DNA from: Hyphomicrobiales bacterium
Lineage (GTDB): Bacteria > Pseudomonadota > Alphaproteobacteria > Rhizobiales > Rhizobiaceae
Reading direction: 5' to 3'
Assembly (NCBI GenBank): GCA_900471605.1
Contig: UCEY01000043.1
Location: 150,624 to 214,623, forward strand
Length of the DNA: 64,000 nt
Each line of letters opens with the position of its first letter. Position 1 is the first letter of the stretch. Below, one piece after another: positions 52,336 to 60,653 of this stretch. The position numbers and the translations under genes were made by a program. A model generated the notes under the pieces. That model ran no database searches, was not told the origin of the DNA, and was given only the letters and a program-made list of their open reading frames with translations.

Positions 52336-52983
52336 TTATCCGCCTGCGTGGGCGTTGCCGCCGTGCGCGGCGATGAACATGGTGACGGCCGACCGGCAAT
52401 AGGATTCGATTTCGTTGTCGTCCTCTGCTCTCGCCTCATCGAAACGTGCGATACTCAGGAGATCGGATCCCTTGAAAAGCGCGCCAAACAAGCGGGCGGA
52501 CTGGAGAGGATCGGGCACGTTCAGAACCGCCTTCGCGTGCAAGCGACGCAACAGGGCCTCGATTTGGGCGATGATGTGGGCAGAGCCGGCTTCGTAATGA
52601 AGCTGGCTTAACGACTTTTGATTCGTCTTGTCGGCCAGGACCACGGCTTCGATATTGCGGACGTCCGGGCGCAACAGCGTGCGAAGCAGGGATGATCCCA
52701 CCGCCATGAGCTGATCTTCGGCCGAACCGTCGACCCCTTCGAAAAGGGCCTGTGGTACAAACTGATTGCAGCGGGCCGCAAAGGCAGCGCTGAACAGCGC
52801 CTCCTTGTTCTCGAAGTGCCGATAGATGCTGAGCTTGGATATCTTCGCTCGCTGGGCGACCTTGTCCAACGTCGTCCCTTGAAAACCCAGTTCCGCAAAG
52901 AGTTCGCCCGCGGCGTCGACTATCGTTTGGCCAAGCGCCTCGTTGGCGGGGCGGCCGCGTCGGCCCTGGCTGTTTTCGGTCAC
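52336..52983 (-). CDS. TetR family transcriptional regulator
   Basis: 215 residues from GTG 52983 (GGAA upstream); the frame could extend to TTG 53052 but would then include the operator. HTH at about 30-60: AELGFQGTTLDKVAQRAKISKLSIYRHFENKEALF. C-terminal ligand domain of the TetR_C AefR-like kind (PDPLQSARLFGALFKGSD). Divergent from an oxidoreductase-methyltransferase pair, with a 26-bp palindrome between, so it most likely represses that pair and itself. Ligand unknown. Confidence 0.88.
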   Translation of the reverse strand: MTENSQGRRGRPANEALGQTIVDAAGELFAELGFQGTTLDKVAQRAKISKLSIYRHFENKEALFSAAFAARCNQFVPQALFEGVDGSAEDQLMAVGSSLLRTLLRPDVRNIEAVVLADKTNQKSLSQLHYEAGSAHIIAQIEALLRRLHAKAVLNVPDPLQSARLFGALFKGSDLLSIARFDEARAEDDNEIESYCRSAVTMFIAAHGGNAHAGG

Positions 52984-52997
52984 GACAGTTCCAGTAC

Positions 52998-53027
52998 TTG
53001 ACAGTATCCTAATTCCTGAATTACGAT
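52998..53027 (+). promoter_or_regulatory. Promoter of the oxidoreductase operon
   Basis: TTGACA (52998-53003), 18 bases, TACGAT (53022-53027). The spacer and -10 are filled by the palindromic operator. Confidence 0.55.
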
Positions 53028-53029
53028 AC
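53004..53029. promoter_or_regulatory. Probable TetR operator palindrome
   Basis: GTATCctAATTCctGAATTacGATAC, two nested arms symmetrical about 53016/53017, 20 of the 26 bases forming perfect pairs. Position between tetR and the divergent operon, over the -10 element, suits a repressor site. Confidence 0.7.
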
Positions 53030-53073
53030 CATACAGTTTCCAAAACATGCAAGCCATTGGGTAGGTCTCAACC

Positions 53074-53232
53074 ATGTCCTCCAAATCCGGGCTGCCCGGC
53101 GATATCGAACGCGGCATGGTCCGGTCGATCAATACAGTGATGGGCGACTTTCTCGCCGATGCCGAAGCCCTGTTCGCTACCCGTTTCGAGCGCGTTTCGC
53201 GCCAAGCCAGACCCAACCCCCTCCACCCGTAA
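53074..53232 (+). CDS. Small leader ORF, 52 aa
   Basis: ATG 53074 to TAA 53232; starts MSSKSGLPGDIERGMVRSIN and is charged and helical, with a Pro-rich end. Weak ribosome site (GTAGG). It lies between the TetR-controlled promoter and the oxidoreductase gene, 16 bases before that gene. Could be a leader peptide, the remnant of a larger gene, or chance. No family recognised. Confidence 0.35.
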   Translation: MSSKSGLPGDIERGMVRSINTVMGDFLADAEALFATRFERVSRQARPNPLHP

Positions 53233-53248
53233 CACGGAGCCCATCCCC

Positions 53249-54142
53249 ATGGATAACGTCATCATCATCGGCGGCAGCTTTGCCGGTCTCGCCGCCGCCC
53301 TGCAGCTCGGCCGTGCCCGCCGCAAGGTCACCGTTCTCGACACCGGCCTGCCGCGCAATCGCTTCGCCGGCCGCTCGCATGGCGTGCTCGGCCACGATGA
53401 CAAGCCACCATCGGCCATCCTGACCGAGGCGCGGCAGCAACTAGCGCGATATCCTGCGATCAAAATGGTCAATGCCCGCGCCGACAACATCTCCGGTGCC
53501 ATCGACAATTTCTCCGTCCTCACCGGCGATGGCGAAACCCTAAGTGCGCGCCGCGTGATCCTGAGTTACGGCGTTGTTGACCAGATGCCTGCTGTTCCAG
53601 GCTTTGCCGAAAGCTGGGGCACATCTGTCATCCCATGCCCCTATTGCGATGGCTTTGAAGTCGCCGGCCAGCATTGGGGCCTTGTGTGGTCGGGCCCGCA
53701 GTCGATGAATCAGGTCAGACTGTTTCACGATTGGACCGACAGGTTGACCGTCTTCGCCGACGGGCACAACATCGCACCCGACATCCGGGCCGATCTGGCG
53801 GGCCGCCAGGTACCTGTCGTTGATGGCCGGATCACCGGGATCACCCGTCACGGGAGCCATGATGCCACCATCAAGCTCGATACCGGCCCCGATGTCGCGG
53901 TCGATATCCTGTTCGCGCATCCGCGCAACAAGCCGTCCGCAAGCCTGCATGAATCATTGGGCCTCGCCACGGTCGATACGCCAACCGGCATTGCCCTCAA
54001 GACCGACGAGCGCCGCGAAACCAGCATGCCCGGCATTTACGCCGCCGGCGACCTCGCCAACCCCGGTATCCCCTCTGTCACCACGGCAACATGGCAAGGC
54101 GCGATGGCGGGTATCTTCGCCCAGCAGTCGATGCTGGCTTGA
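53249..54142 (+). CDS. Thioredoxin-reductase-like FAD oxidoreductase
   Basis: 297 residues from ATG 53249 (GGAG upstream). FAD site VIIIGGSFAGLAAALQLGRA, redox pair Cys130-Pro-Tyr-Cys133 (IPCPYCDGFEV), and C-terminal GIYAAGDLANPGIPSVTTATWQGA. The NAD(P)H-binding loop, normally G-x-G-x-x-A, reads WSGPQSMNQ, so reductant use may differ from classic TrxB. Likely disulfide or small-molecule redox enzyme. The methyltransferase gene follows after 41 bases, probably same transcript. Confidence 0.87.
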   Translation: MDNVIIIGGSFAGLAAALQLGRARRKVTVLDTGLPRNRFAGRSHGVLGHDDKPPSAILTEARQQLARYPAIKMVNARADNISGAIDNFSVLTGDGETLSARRVILSYGVVDQMPAVPGFAESWGTSVIPCPYCDGFEVAGQHWGLVWSGPQSMNQVRLFHDWTDRLTVFADGHNIAPDIRADLAGRQVPVVDGRITGITRHGSHDATIKLDTGPDVAVDILFAHPRNKPSASLHESLGLATVDTPTGIALKTDERRETSMPGIYAAGDLANPGIPSVTTATWQGAMAGIFAQQSMLA

Positions 54143-54183
54143 GAGCACCGATTCCTTCTCGGGTTGCAGAACAAGGATATGTC

Positions 54184-55047
54184 ATGGCACAGCAAAATGC
54201 CGATCAGGTCGCCGACTGGACTGGCGAAAGCGGGGAGCGCTGGGTCGCTTACCAAGCCCGGCTCGATGCCATGATGGCGGTATTCGGCCATGCCGCGATC
54301 GAAGCCGCCGCGCCCGCTGAGGGCGAACGCGTGCTGGACGTCGGCTGCGGCGCGGGGGCGTCCAGCCTGGATCTGGCCGCCCGCGTCGGCGCGAGGGGCC
54401 ATGTGCTCGGCGTGGACATATCCGAACCGCTGATCGGCAGAGCGCGCGCGCTGGCGCCGCAGGATACGCCGGTCCTGTTTCAAGTGGCCGACGCCAGCAG
54501 CGCCGAATTGCCCGAAGGCACGTTCGATATCCTGTTCTCGCGCTTCGGAGTGATGTTCTTCGGCGATCCGACGGGCGCGTTCAGTCATATGCGCCGTGCG
54601 CTCAAGCCGGGAGGGCGGGTCGCTTTCGTCTGCTGGCGCGGCATGGCCGAGAACGATTGGGTGCGCCTGCCGATCGCCGCGATCAAGGGCATCATCCCGC
54701 CGACGGCGCCGCCCGATCCCGAAACGCCCGGCCCGTTCTCGTTCGGCGACCGGGGGCGGGTGGCGCGCATCCTGACGGCGGCCGGTTTCAACGATATCGC
54801 TATCGCGCCTTTCGATGCTTCCATCGCGTTTGGCGAGGGCGCGACGCGCGACGCGGCGATCGACGACGCGGTGGAGATGACGTTCGAGGTTGGCCCGCTC
54901 GCGCGCGCGCTCGCTGATCAGCCCGACGACATCCGCGCCCGCGCCTCTGCCGCGGTTCGTGCCGCCTTCGCGGGCCGCCCCGGCGACCGGTCGGTGATGA
55001 TCGACGGCGCGACGTGGATCGTCACCGCGCACAATCCGATCTCATAG
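54184..55047 (+). CDS. Class I SAM-dependent methyltransferase
   Basis: 287 residues from ATG 54184. SAM motif I VLDVGCGAGASSLDLA near residue 55, motif II region LGVDISEPLIGRAR, and post-motif FDILFSRFGVMFFGDPTGAFSHMRRALKPGGR, a layout shared with UbiE-like and small-molecule methyltransferases. Substrate unknown. Context with a redox enzyme and TetR regulator suggests modification of a toxic compound, which is inference only. Confidence 0.87.
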   Translation: MAQQNADQVADWTGESGERWVAYQARLDAMMAVFGHAAIEAAAPAEGERVLDVGCGAGASSLDLAARVGARGHVLGVDISEPLIGRARALAPQDTPVLFQVADASSAELPEGTFDILFSRFGVMFFGDPTGAFSHMRRALKPGGRVAFVCWRGMAENDWVRLPIAAIKGIIPPTAPPDPETPGPFSFGDRGRVARILTAAGFNDIAIAPFDASIAFGEGATRDAAIDDAVEMTFEVGPLARALADQPDDIRARASAAVRAAFAGRPGDRSVMIDGATWIVTAHNPIS

Positions 55048-55108
55048 TTCTCATCTCCCTCGGGCGCCGCCCGCCAGTATTGCATTTTCGGATCCTGCCA
55101 GACCCCTC

Positions 55109-55828
55109 TCATCGCGGCTCCGCCGAAAGGCTCAGGTAGGTCGGATCGAATTCCGCCACCTCCTTCAGTCGTTCCCAGTCGAGAATGGTGATGGTCTGAT
55201 TGTTCCAGGAGATCAGGCTTTCTCGCCTGAGTGTCTGGATGACGCGGTTCATGTGGACGAGCGACAGGCCGAGCACGTCGGCCATCTCGCTTTGCGAAAG
55301 CGGCAGGTGAAAGCTCCAGCTGTCGGTGCGGCGGACCACCCCCAGCCGGACATAGAGTTCACAAAGGATGTGGGCGAGATGGGATGCCTTGGAGCGCCGC
55401 CCCATGGCGACGATCCAGGCGCGGTGGATCGAGCCGTGGATCAACGTGTCGAGCCACAGCATGCGGGTGAGGTGAGGGTAGCGTTCCGTCACGATCTTGA
55501 GGTCCGCATGATCTGACAGGCCGACGCGGCATGGCGAGAGGGCGACGACACCGTGGTCCATGGTTTTCAGCAGGAAGGCGTGCAGATCGACAAAGTCGCC
55601 TGCGACGTGGAGCGCCGTAATCTGCCGCATGCCCTCAGCCGTCAGCTTGTATCGGGCTGCGAACCCCTCGACGAGCAGACTGCTCTGGCCCGGCCTGGAA
55701 CCCTCTACCACAAGATCCTCTCCGGCGGAAAAGCGCTTTTCCCGGACCACGATGCGCCTGAGTATGTCGCGCTCCTCGTCGGTAAGGACGTCATGCTGTT
55801 CGAGGTTGAGAAGCAAGGGATCGATCAC
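55109..55828 (-). CDS. Crp/Fnr family transcriptional regulator
   Basis: 239 residues. cNMP-type beta-roll in residues 20-125 (FSAGEDLVVEGSRPGQSSLLVEG; FVDLHAFLLK) and a C-terminal winged HTH (LPLSQSEMADVLGLSLVHMNRVIQTLRRESLI). No N-terminal cysteine cluster, so not an oxygen-sensing FNR. Similar regulators are numerous in rhizobia; target unknown. It converges with the methyltransferase gene. Confidence 0.88.
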   Translation of the reverse strand: MIDPLLLNLEQHDVLTDEERDILRRIVVREKRFSAGEDLVVEGSRPGQSSLLVEGFAARYKLTAEGMRQITALHVAGDFVDLHAFLLKTMDHGVVALSPCRVGLSDHADLKIVTERYPHLTRMLWLDTLIHGSIHRAWIVAMGRRSKASHLAHILCELYVRLGVVRRTDSWSFHLPLSQSEMADVLGLSLVHMNRVIQTLRRESLISWNNQTITILDWERLKEVAEFDPTYLSLSAEPR

Positions 55829-55964
55829 GGCTTTCCTCGATGGAGATCAGTATCCGATGGAAACGAATAAGGAGGTCATATGATCCCTTGGAATGGCTGA
55901 CGGTCGGCCGGAACAAATTTCCGCATCAATTATTCGGTCGTCGTATCAAGGCAGTGAGCATGGC

Positions 55965-56213
55965 ATGGCGCGATATTTCTTCGATCTTATCAATGGCGAC
56001 GGAGCTGTCCGTGACGATCAGGGGCAGGAAGTGTCGACCCGCGAGGGGGTGACGCGGGAAGTGAGCCGGATCCTGGCGGACCTCGCCCGCGATGAACTGC
56101 CCGACCGGCAGAACGGGGCGATCTCCATCAAAGTCCGCGACGAACGGGGCCACCCGGTGTTGACCGGCCATCTGTCATTCCAGACGCAGTGGCATGATGA
56201 ACCGGAGATCTAA
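55965..56213 (+). CDS. Small DUF6894-type protein, 82 aa
   Basis: 82 residues from ATG 55965 (MARYFFDLINGDGAVRDDQG). The opening R-Y-F-F-D-L...D..G.E and the middle REVSRILADLARDELPD fit the short DUF6894 proteins that are multicopy in Rhizobiales. Function unknown. An ATG five bases upstream is out of frame. Divergent from the Crp/Fnr gene. Confidence 0.7.
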   Translation: MARYFFDLINGDGAVRDDQGQEVSTREGVTREVSRILADLARDELPDRQNGAISIKVRDERGHPVLTGHLSFQTQWHDEPEI

Positions 56214-56468
56214 TTGCGTAGGGGAAAGTCTATGCGCGGTTAGACTTGGTTTCCAAACAATCAATCTTTATTAATCATTAACCATATCAAATAGAATTTT
56301 ATCTATTTGCCCGATTTCGTTCGCATTTTCGCCACGTTGCTAGCAAGAGTTCATCTCCATTGCGTCCGTGGCATAGGGGTATGTCCCGGACCGGTTCAAT
56401 GGCTGTGAAAAGCGATGCGGTCGCGAGGGCCGCTGGCAGCCTATTGCAGTGAAGGCGGCATGGGACGG
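56214..56468. other. AT-rich region upstream of rlpA
   Basis: No gene. 56255-56310 is strikingly AT-rich (ATCTTTATTAATCATTAACC and on) and should contain the rlpA promoter; I could not fix -35/-10 boxes with certainty. Confidence 0.4.
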
Positions 56469-57524
56469 ATGAGTTTGGGTTTGAGTGGCGGCAAGCTTTC
56501 GCTGGGTGCGAAATGGCTCGGGGTGACGATGGTCTGTGCGGGAATGGCATCCTGCGCAACGACGGAGGCGCCGACCAAGTCGAAGCCCAGAAGCAAGGAA
56601 TATTTCTCCGAAAAGGAATACGGCGTTAAGGCCAGCCCGCGCGTGGTAAGCGATGGCCGGCCCGTGCCGAAGGGGGGCGGGCGCTTCATGGTCGGCCAGC
56701 CCTACGAGGTCAAGGGCCAGACCTACGTTCCCAAGGAAGATCCGAATTATAACAGGAGCGGCCTTGCCTCCTGGTATGGCTCGGCCTTCCACGGTCGCCT
56801 GACCGCCAATGGCGAAGTTTACGACAGCGATCACCTGTCGGCCGCACATCCGACCTTCCCGCTGCCGAGCTATGCGCGGGTGACCAATGTCGACAACGGC
56901 ACCTCGGTCATCGTTCGCGTGAACGACCGCGGCCCGTATCATCCGGGCCGCATCATCGACGTTTCCGACAAGACGGCAGAGATGCTCGACATGAAGCGGA
57001 TCGGCACGGCGCGCGTCAACGTGCAATATGTCGGCCGCGCCCGCATGGACGGGAATGACATGCCGTTCCTGATGGCGTCCTACATCCGCAAGGGCGATCG
57101 CCTGCCGTCGATCCGGCCGGAGGGCCAGATCGCAACGGGCGTGATGGTCGCATCGAACCAGACGTTCGGCGATCAGCTCCAGAGCTACGGCTCGCCCATG
57201 CCGCGTCCGACCGCGCTGGCGGGCCGCACGCCGAGCGGCCCGGCGCCGGCCTCCGCCGCGCCCCAGGCCTTCGAGGCGTTCGAGAATTTTTCGATGCTGC
57301 CGCATGTCGGCCCGCTCCCGATGGAGCGGCCGGTGGCCGGCGCCGTTGCCGCGCCGGCCCGTCAGGTTGCCTCTTCCTATCCGGTCGAAGCTCAGGCACG
57401 GCAGCCACAGGCGCGGAGCCTGGAATCGGCCTACGCATCGGCCCCGCAGGGAAGAGCTCCGCAGGTCATGTTCGGCAACATGGTGCTGGAAGGCCCCAGG
57501 TCCGCTCAAAAGCCCGTGCGCTGA
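56469..57524 (+). CDS. rlpA: RlpA-type septal lytic transglycosylase lipoprotein
   Basis: 351 residues from ATG 56469 (another ATG at 56460). Lipoprotein-type leader ending GMASC (lipobox, Cys about residue 31). DPBB domain at about 95-190: GLASWYGSAFHGRLTANGEVYD, LSAAHPTFPLPSYARVTN and VRVNDRGPYHPGRIIDVS, including the catalytic Glu, His and Asp known from RlpA that cleaves denuded glycans. The C-terminal 130 residues are Ala/Pro-rich and disordered and lack the SPOR domain found in E. coli and Pseudomonas RlpA. Confidence 0.92.
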   Translation: MSLGLSGGKLSLGAKWLGVTMVCAGMASCATTEAPTKSKPRSKEYFSEKEYGVKASPRVVSDGRPVPKGGGRFMVGQPYEVKGQTYVPKEDPNYNRSGLASWYGSAFHGRLTANGEVYDSDHLSAAHPTFPLPSYARVTNVDNGTSVIVRVNDRGPYHPGRIIDVSDKTAEMLDMKRIGTARVNVQYVGRARMDGNDMPFLMASYIRKGDRLPSIRPEGQIATGVMVASNQTFGDQLQSYGSPMPRPTALAGRTPSGPAPASAAPQAFEAFENFSMLPHVGPLPMERPVAGAVAAPARQVASSYPVEAQARQPQARSLESAYASAPQGRAPQVMFGNMVLEGPRSAQKPVR

Positions 57525-57591
57525 CTGAAGGGCGATTGCGGGGTGCAATCGCCGCTGCTACGCATGGGCAGGAACGGTTCGTGGGGTGATC

Positions 57592-58758
57592 ATGCGGCGC
57601 CTGCTGATTCTTTTCTGTCTGGTATTCCTGCAAGCCGGTGCACCTTTGGGCGCCGCAAGCGCGCAGGAGCCGCCGCCCGCTTTCGTGACCAAGGCCAAAC
57701 AGGTCTACATGGTCGAGGCGAAAACCGGCACGGTCCTGCTTGCCTCCAATGAAAACCAGGGTTTCCCGCCGGCGTCGCTCGCCAAGCTGATGACCATGGA
57801 ACTGGTCTTCAGTGCATTGAAGCGCGGCGAGATCACCCGCGATACCACTTTCCCCGTTTCCGAATTCGCCTGGCGCACCGGCGGCGCGCCCTCGGGCACG
57901 ACAACCATGTTCGCGGCGCTGAAATCCCAGATCCGCGTCGAAGACCTCGTCAAGGGCGTCGTCGTCCAGAATGGCAACGACGCCTGCATCGTGCTTGCGG
58001 AGGGTATTTCCCATTCCGAGCGGGAGTTTGCGGCCCGGATGACGGCGCGCGCCAAGGATCTCGGTCTCGGGCGCTCCGTCTTCGGCAATTCCACCGGCTT
58101 GCCGGACCCGGAGAGCCGCACGACCGCGCGCGACCTTGTCGAGCTCTCCCGCCATATCTATCGCGAATATCCGGAATTCTATCCGATCTATGCGCAGCCG
58201 GACTTTACCTGGAACAAGATTTTCCAGCGCAACAAGAATCCCCTGTTTTCGCTCGGGATCGGCGTCGACGGGCTCGGCGCCGGCTTTGCGGAGGGTTCGG
58301 GTTATGCCCTGGTGGCGTCGGTTGCTCGCAACGGCACGCGGCTGTTCCTGGCCATGGGCGGGCTCGCAAGCGACAAGGAACGTCTGGAAGAGGCGCGGCG
58401 CGTGCTCGAATGGGGGCTTTCCTCGTTCGAGACCAGGGTCCTGTTCAAACAGGGTGAGGTGATCGGCCAGGCAAGCGTCTATGGCGGCACGTCGAGCCAT
58501 GTCGATCTCATCGCCAGGGAGCCGGTCGATATTTACCTCCCCGCCAACAATCCCGATCGCCTGTCCGGGCGAATCGTCTATCGGTGGCCGCTCCGGGCTC
58601 CGGTGACGGAAGGCCAGGATGTCGGCGTGCTGAGAATTTCGGCCGGCGACCGCGTGGTGCGCGAAGTGCCGCTGGTAACGGCAAAGCCCGTCGGAACCGG
58701 CAGCCTCGTCAGCCAGGCGACGGATGCCCTGCTGGAACTTATGTTCTTCTGGCTTTGA
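57592..58758 (+). CDS. D-alanyl-D-alanine carboxypeptidase homologue with altered motifs
   Basis: 388 residues from ATG 57592 (a GTG two codons earlier is possible). Signal peptide residues 1-25 (LLILFCLVFLQAGAPLGAA). Peptidase S11 (PBP5/DacC-like) fold: SxxK is Ser62-Leu-Ala-Lys65 (PPASLAKLMT). At the SxN site the sequence is Asn127-Gly-Asn129 (VVQNGNDAC), and at the KTG site it is Gly229-Ala-Gly231 (GVDGLGAGFAEGSGYAL). A C-terminal PBP5_C-like beta domain follows (about 285-375). Probably periplasmic and envelope-linked; enzymatic competence uncertain. Between rlpA and tmk. Confidence 0.9.
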   Translation: MRRLLILFCLVFLQAGAPLGAASAQEPPPAFVTKAKQVYMVEAKTGTVLLASNENQGFPPASLAKLMTMELVFSALKRGEITRDTTFPVSEFAWRTGGAPSGTTTMFAALKSQIRVEDLVKGVVVQNGNDACIVLAEGISHSEREFAARMTARAKDLGLGRSVFGNSTGLPDPESRTTARDLVELSRHIYREYPEFYPIYAQPDFTWNKIFQRNKNPLFSLGIGVDGLGAGFAEGSGYALVASVARNGTRLFLAMGGLASDKERLEEARRVLEWGLSSFETRVLFKQGEVIGQASVYGGTSSHVDLIAREPVDIYLPANNPDRLSGRIVYRWPLRAPVTEGQDVGVLRISAGDRVVREVPLVTAKPVGTGSLVSQATDALLELMFFWL

Positions 58759-58809
58759 CAACCCGATGTTTCGCAGCGCACCCATATGGGTTATAAGCTT
58801 GAGCATAAT

Positions 58810-59508
58810 ATGAGTGCGGAAAGACGCGTGGCAGAACATTCCGGATTGTTCGTAACATTCGAAGGCGGCGAGGGGGCTGGCAAATCCACCCAGATTCGCC
58901 GGTTGGCGGATCAGCTGCGCCGCCGCGGCCATGACGTGCTGATGACCCGGGAGCCTGGCGGCTCGCCGGGGGCAGAAGCCGTGCGCCACGTTCTGCTCTC
59001 CGGAGCTGCGGAAGAATTCGGCGTGCGCATGGAGGCGATCCTGTTTGCCGCCGCCCGCAACGACCATGTCGAGGAGGTGATCCGGCCGGCGCTCGAAAGC
59101 GGCGCCATCGTGCTCTGCGACCGGTTCATCGATTCCTCGCGGGTCTATCAGGGCGTCACCGGCAATCTGGAACCGGACTATATCGAGGCGCTGCAGCGGG
59201 TGGCGATCAACGGGGTTGTGCCCGATTGCACGCTGATCCTCGACCTGCCGGCCGAAGTCGGCCTGAAGCGTGCCCGCAAGCGCGGCGCCGACAGCGCGCC
59301 CGATCGCTTCGAGCGCGAGGAGATCGAGACGCACGAAAAACGCCGCGAAGCCTATCTGGAAATCGCCGAAGCGGAGCCGGAACGTTGCCGGGTGGTCAAT
59401 GCCGAGCGTTCCGAAGACGAGATCGCCGATGAGATTTTCGCGATCGTCGAGCCGCTGGTGCGCGAACTGAGCTTCACCCAGAAGAGCAGTGCGGAATCGG
59501 TCGGATGA
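58810..59508 (+). CDS. tmk: Thymidylate kinase
   Basis: 232 residues from ATG 58810. P-loop FEGGEGAGKSTQIRRLAD, the DR motif VLCDRFIDSSRVYQG and the LID region KRGADSAPDRFEREE. TREPGGSPGAE is the thymidylate-kinase signature. Phosphorylates dTMP. Overlaps holB by four bases (ATGA), the common tmk-holB coupling. Confidence 0.95.
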   Translation: MSAERRVAEHSGLFVTFEGGEGAGKSTQIRRLADQLRRRGHDVLMTREPGGSPGAEAVRHVLLSGAAEEFGVRMEAILFAAARNDHVEEVIRPALESGAIVLCDRFIDSSRVYQGVTGNLEPDYIEALQRVAINGVVPDCTLILDLPAEVGLKRARKRGADSAPDRFEREEIETHEKRREAYLEIAEAEPERCRVVNAERSEDEIADEIFAIVEPLVRELSFTQKSSAESVG

Positions 59509-60533
59509 GCGAGGAGGCAGCCGGCATTCTGGACGGCGCCGTGCCGCCGGCGCGCAATCCGCATCTCTACGGCCATCACGCAGCCGAGGATTTTCTGGCG
59601 CGCAGCTACCGCTCCGGAAAAGGCCATCACGCCATCCTGATCGAAGGGCCGGAAGGCATCGGCAAGGCGACGCTCGCCTTCCGTTTCGCCAATCACGTTC
59701 TGTCCCATCCTGATCCTGCGACGGCGCCTGACCATCTGGCCGATCCCGATCTCAATTCGCCGGTCAGCCGGCAGATCGCTTCCGGCGCCTCGCACAACCT
59801 GCTGCATCTGGCCCGCCCGGTGGACGAAAAGACCGGCAAGGTAAAGACGGCGATCACCGTCGACGAGGTGCGCAGGGCAGGGCATTTCTTCTCCCAGACA
59901 TCCGGCACCGGCAACTGGCGGATCGTCATCATCGATCCGGCCGACGACCTCAACCGCAATGCCGCGAACGCCATCCTGAAGATCCTCGAGGAACCGCCGC
60001 GCCGCGCGCTCTTCCTGGTCCTCTCGCATGCCCCGGGAAAACTGCTGCCGACGATCCGCTCACGATGCCAGTCGCTGCGGCTGTCGCCGCTCGGTGACCA
60101 GGACCTTTCCAGGGCGCTGGCAGGTCTGGGCACGCGGCTCGATGGCGGCAAGACGGAGGAAATGGTGCTGGGTTTATCCAAGGGCAGCGTTTCCCAGGCC
60201 CTGAAACTCCTGAACTACGGGGGCACCGAGATCATCTCCGCCTTCGAGGAGGTGATCGCCGCCGACGGGCCGACGGCCCGCAAGGCGATGCACCGGCTGG
60301 CGGACGTGCTGTCCGGCAAGGACAGCGACGTGATCTTCGGCTTTTTCCTCGAACACCTGAGCGACCATCTGATCGACCGCGCGCGCCACGCCGCCCTGGC
60401 CGGCGATCTCCCGACGGCCGACCGGCAGGCGAAACTCGTCAGCGACATGAACGAGAAGATCACCATCGCCCAGGCCTATAATCTCGATCGCAAGCAGACG
60501 ATCCTCTCGATCCTCGACGCAGCGCGGCGCTGA
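59505..60533 (+). CDS. holB: DNA polymerase III delta prime subunit
   Basis: 342 residues. AAA+ clamp-loader fold with a P-loop-like ILIEGPEGIGKATLAFRFA and sensor 1 region NAANAILKILEEPPRRALFLVLSHAPGKLLPTIRSRC. The clamp-loader subunit that helps load the sliding clamp. Translationally coupled to tmk. Confidence 0.93.
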   Translation: MSEEAAGILDGAVPPARNPHLYGHHAAEDFLARSYRSGKGHHAILIEGPEGIGKATLAFRFANHVLSHPDPATAPDHLADPDLNSPVSRQIASGASHNLLHLARPVDEKTGKVKTAITVDEVRRAGHFFSQTSGTGNWRIVIIDPADDLNRNAANAILKILEEPPRRALFLVLSHAPGKLLPTIRSRCQSLRLSPLGDQDLSRALAGLGTRLDGGKTEEMVLGLSKGSVSQALKLLNYGGTEIISAFEEVIAADGPTARKAMHRLADVLSGKDSDVIFGFFLEHLSDHLIDRARHAALAGDLPTADRQAKLVSDMNEKITIAQAYNLDRKQTILSILDAARR

Positions 60534-60653
60534 CGTGAGGGCAGGGGTGGGAACCTCTGCCGGAACTTTGTGTTTCGCATCCGCGAAACATGCGCTAAGA
60601 GCGGCATGAGCTGAATCCCCAAGTGCCCCAGATCCACGCGCCCGAGTGCCCCG

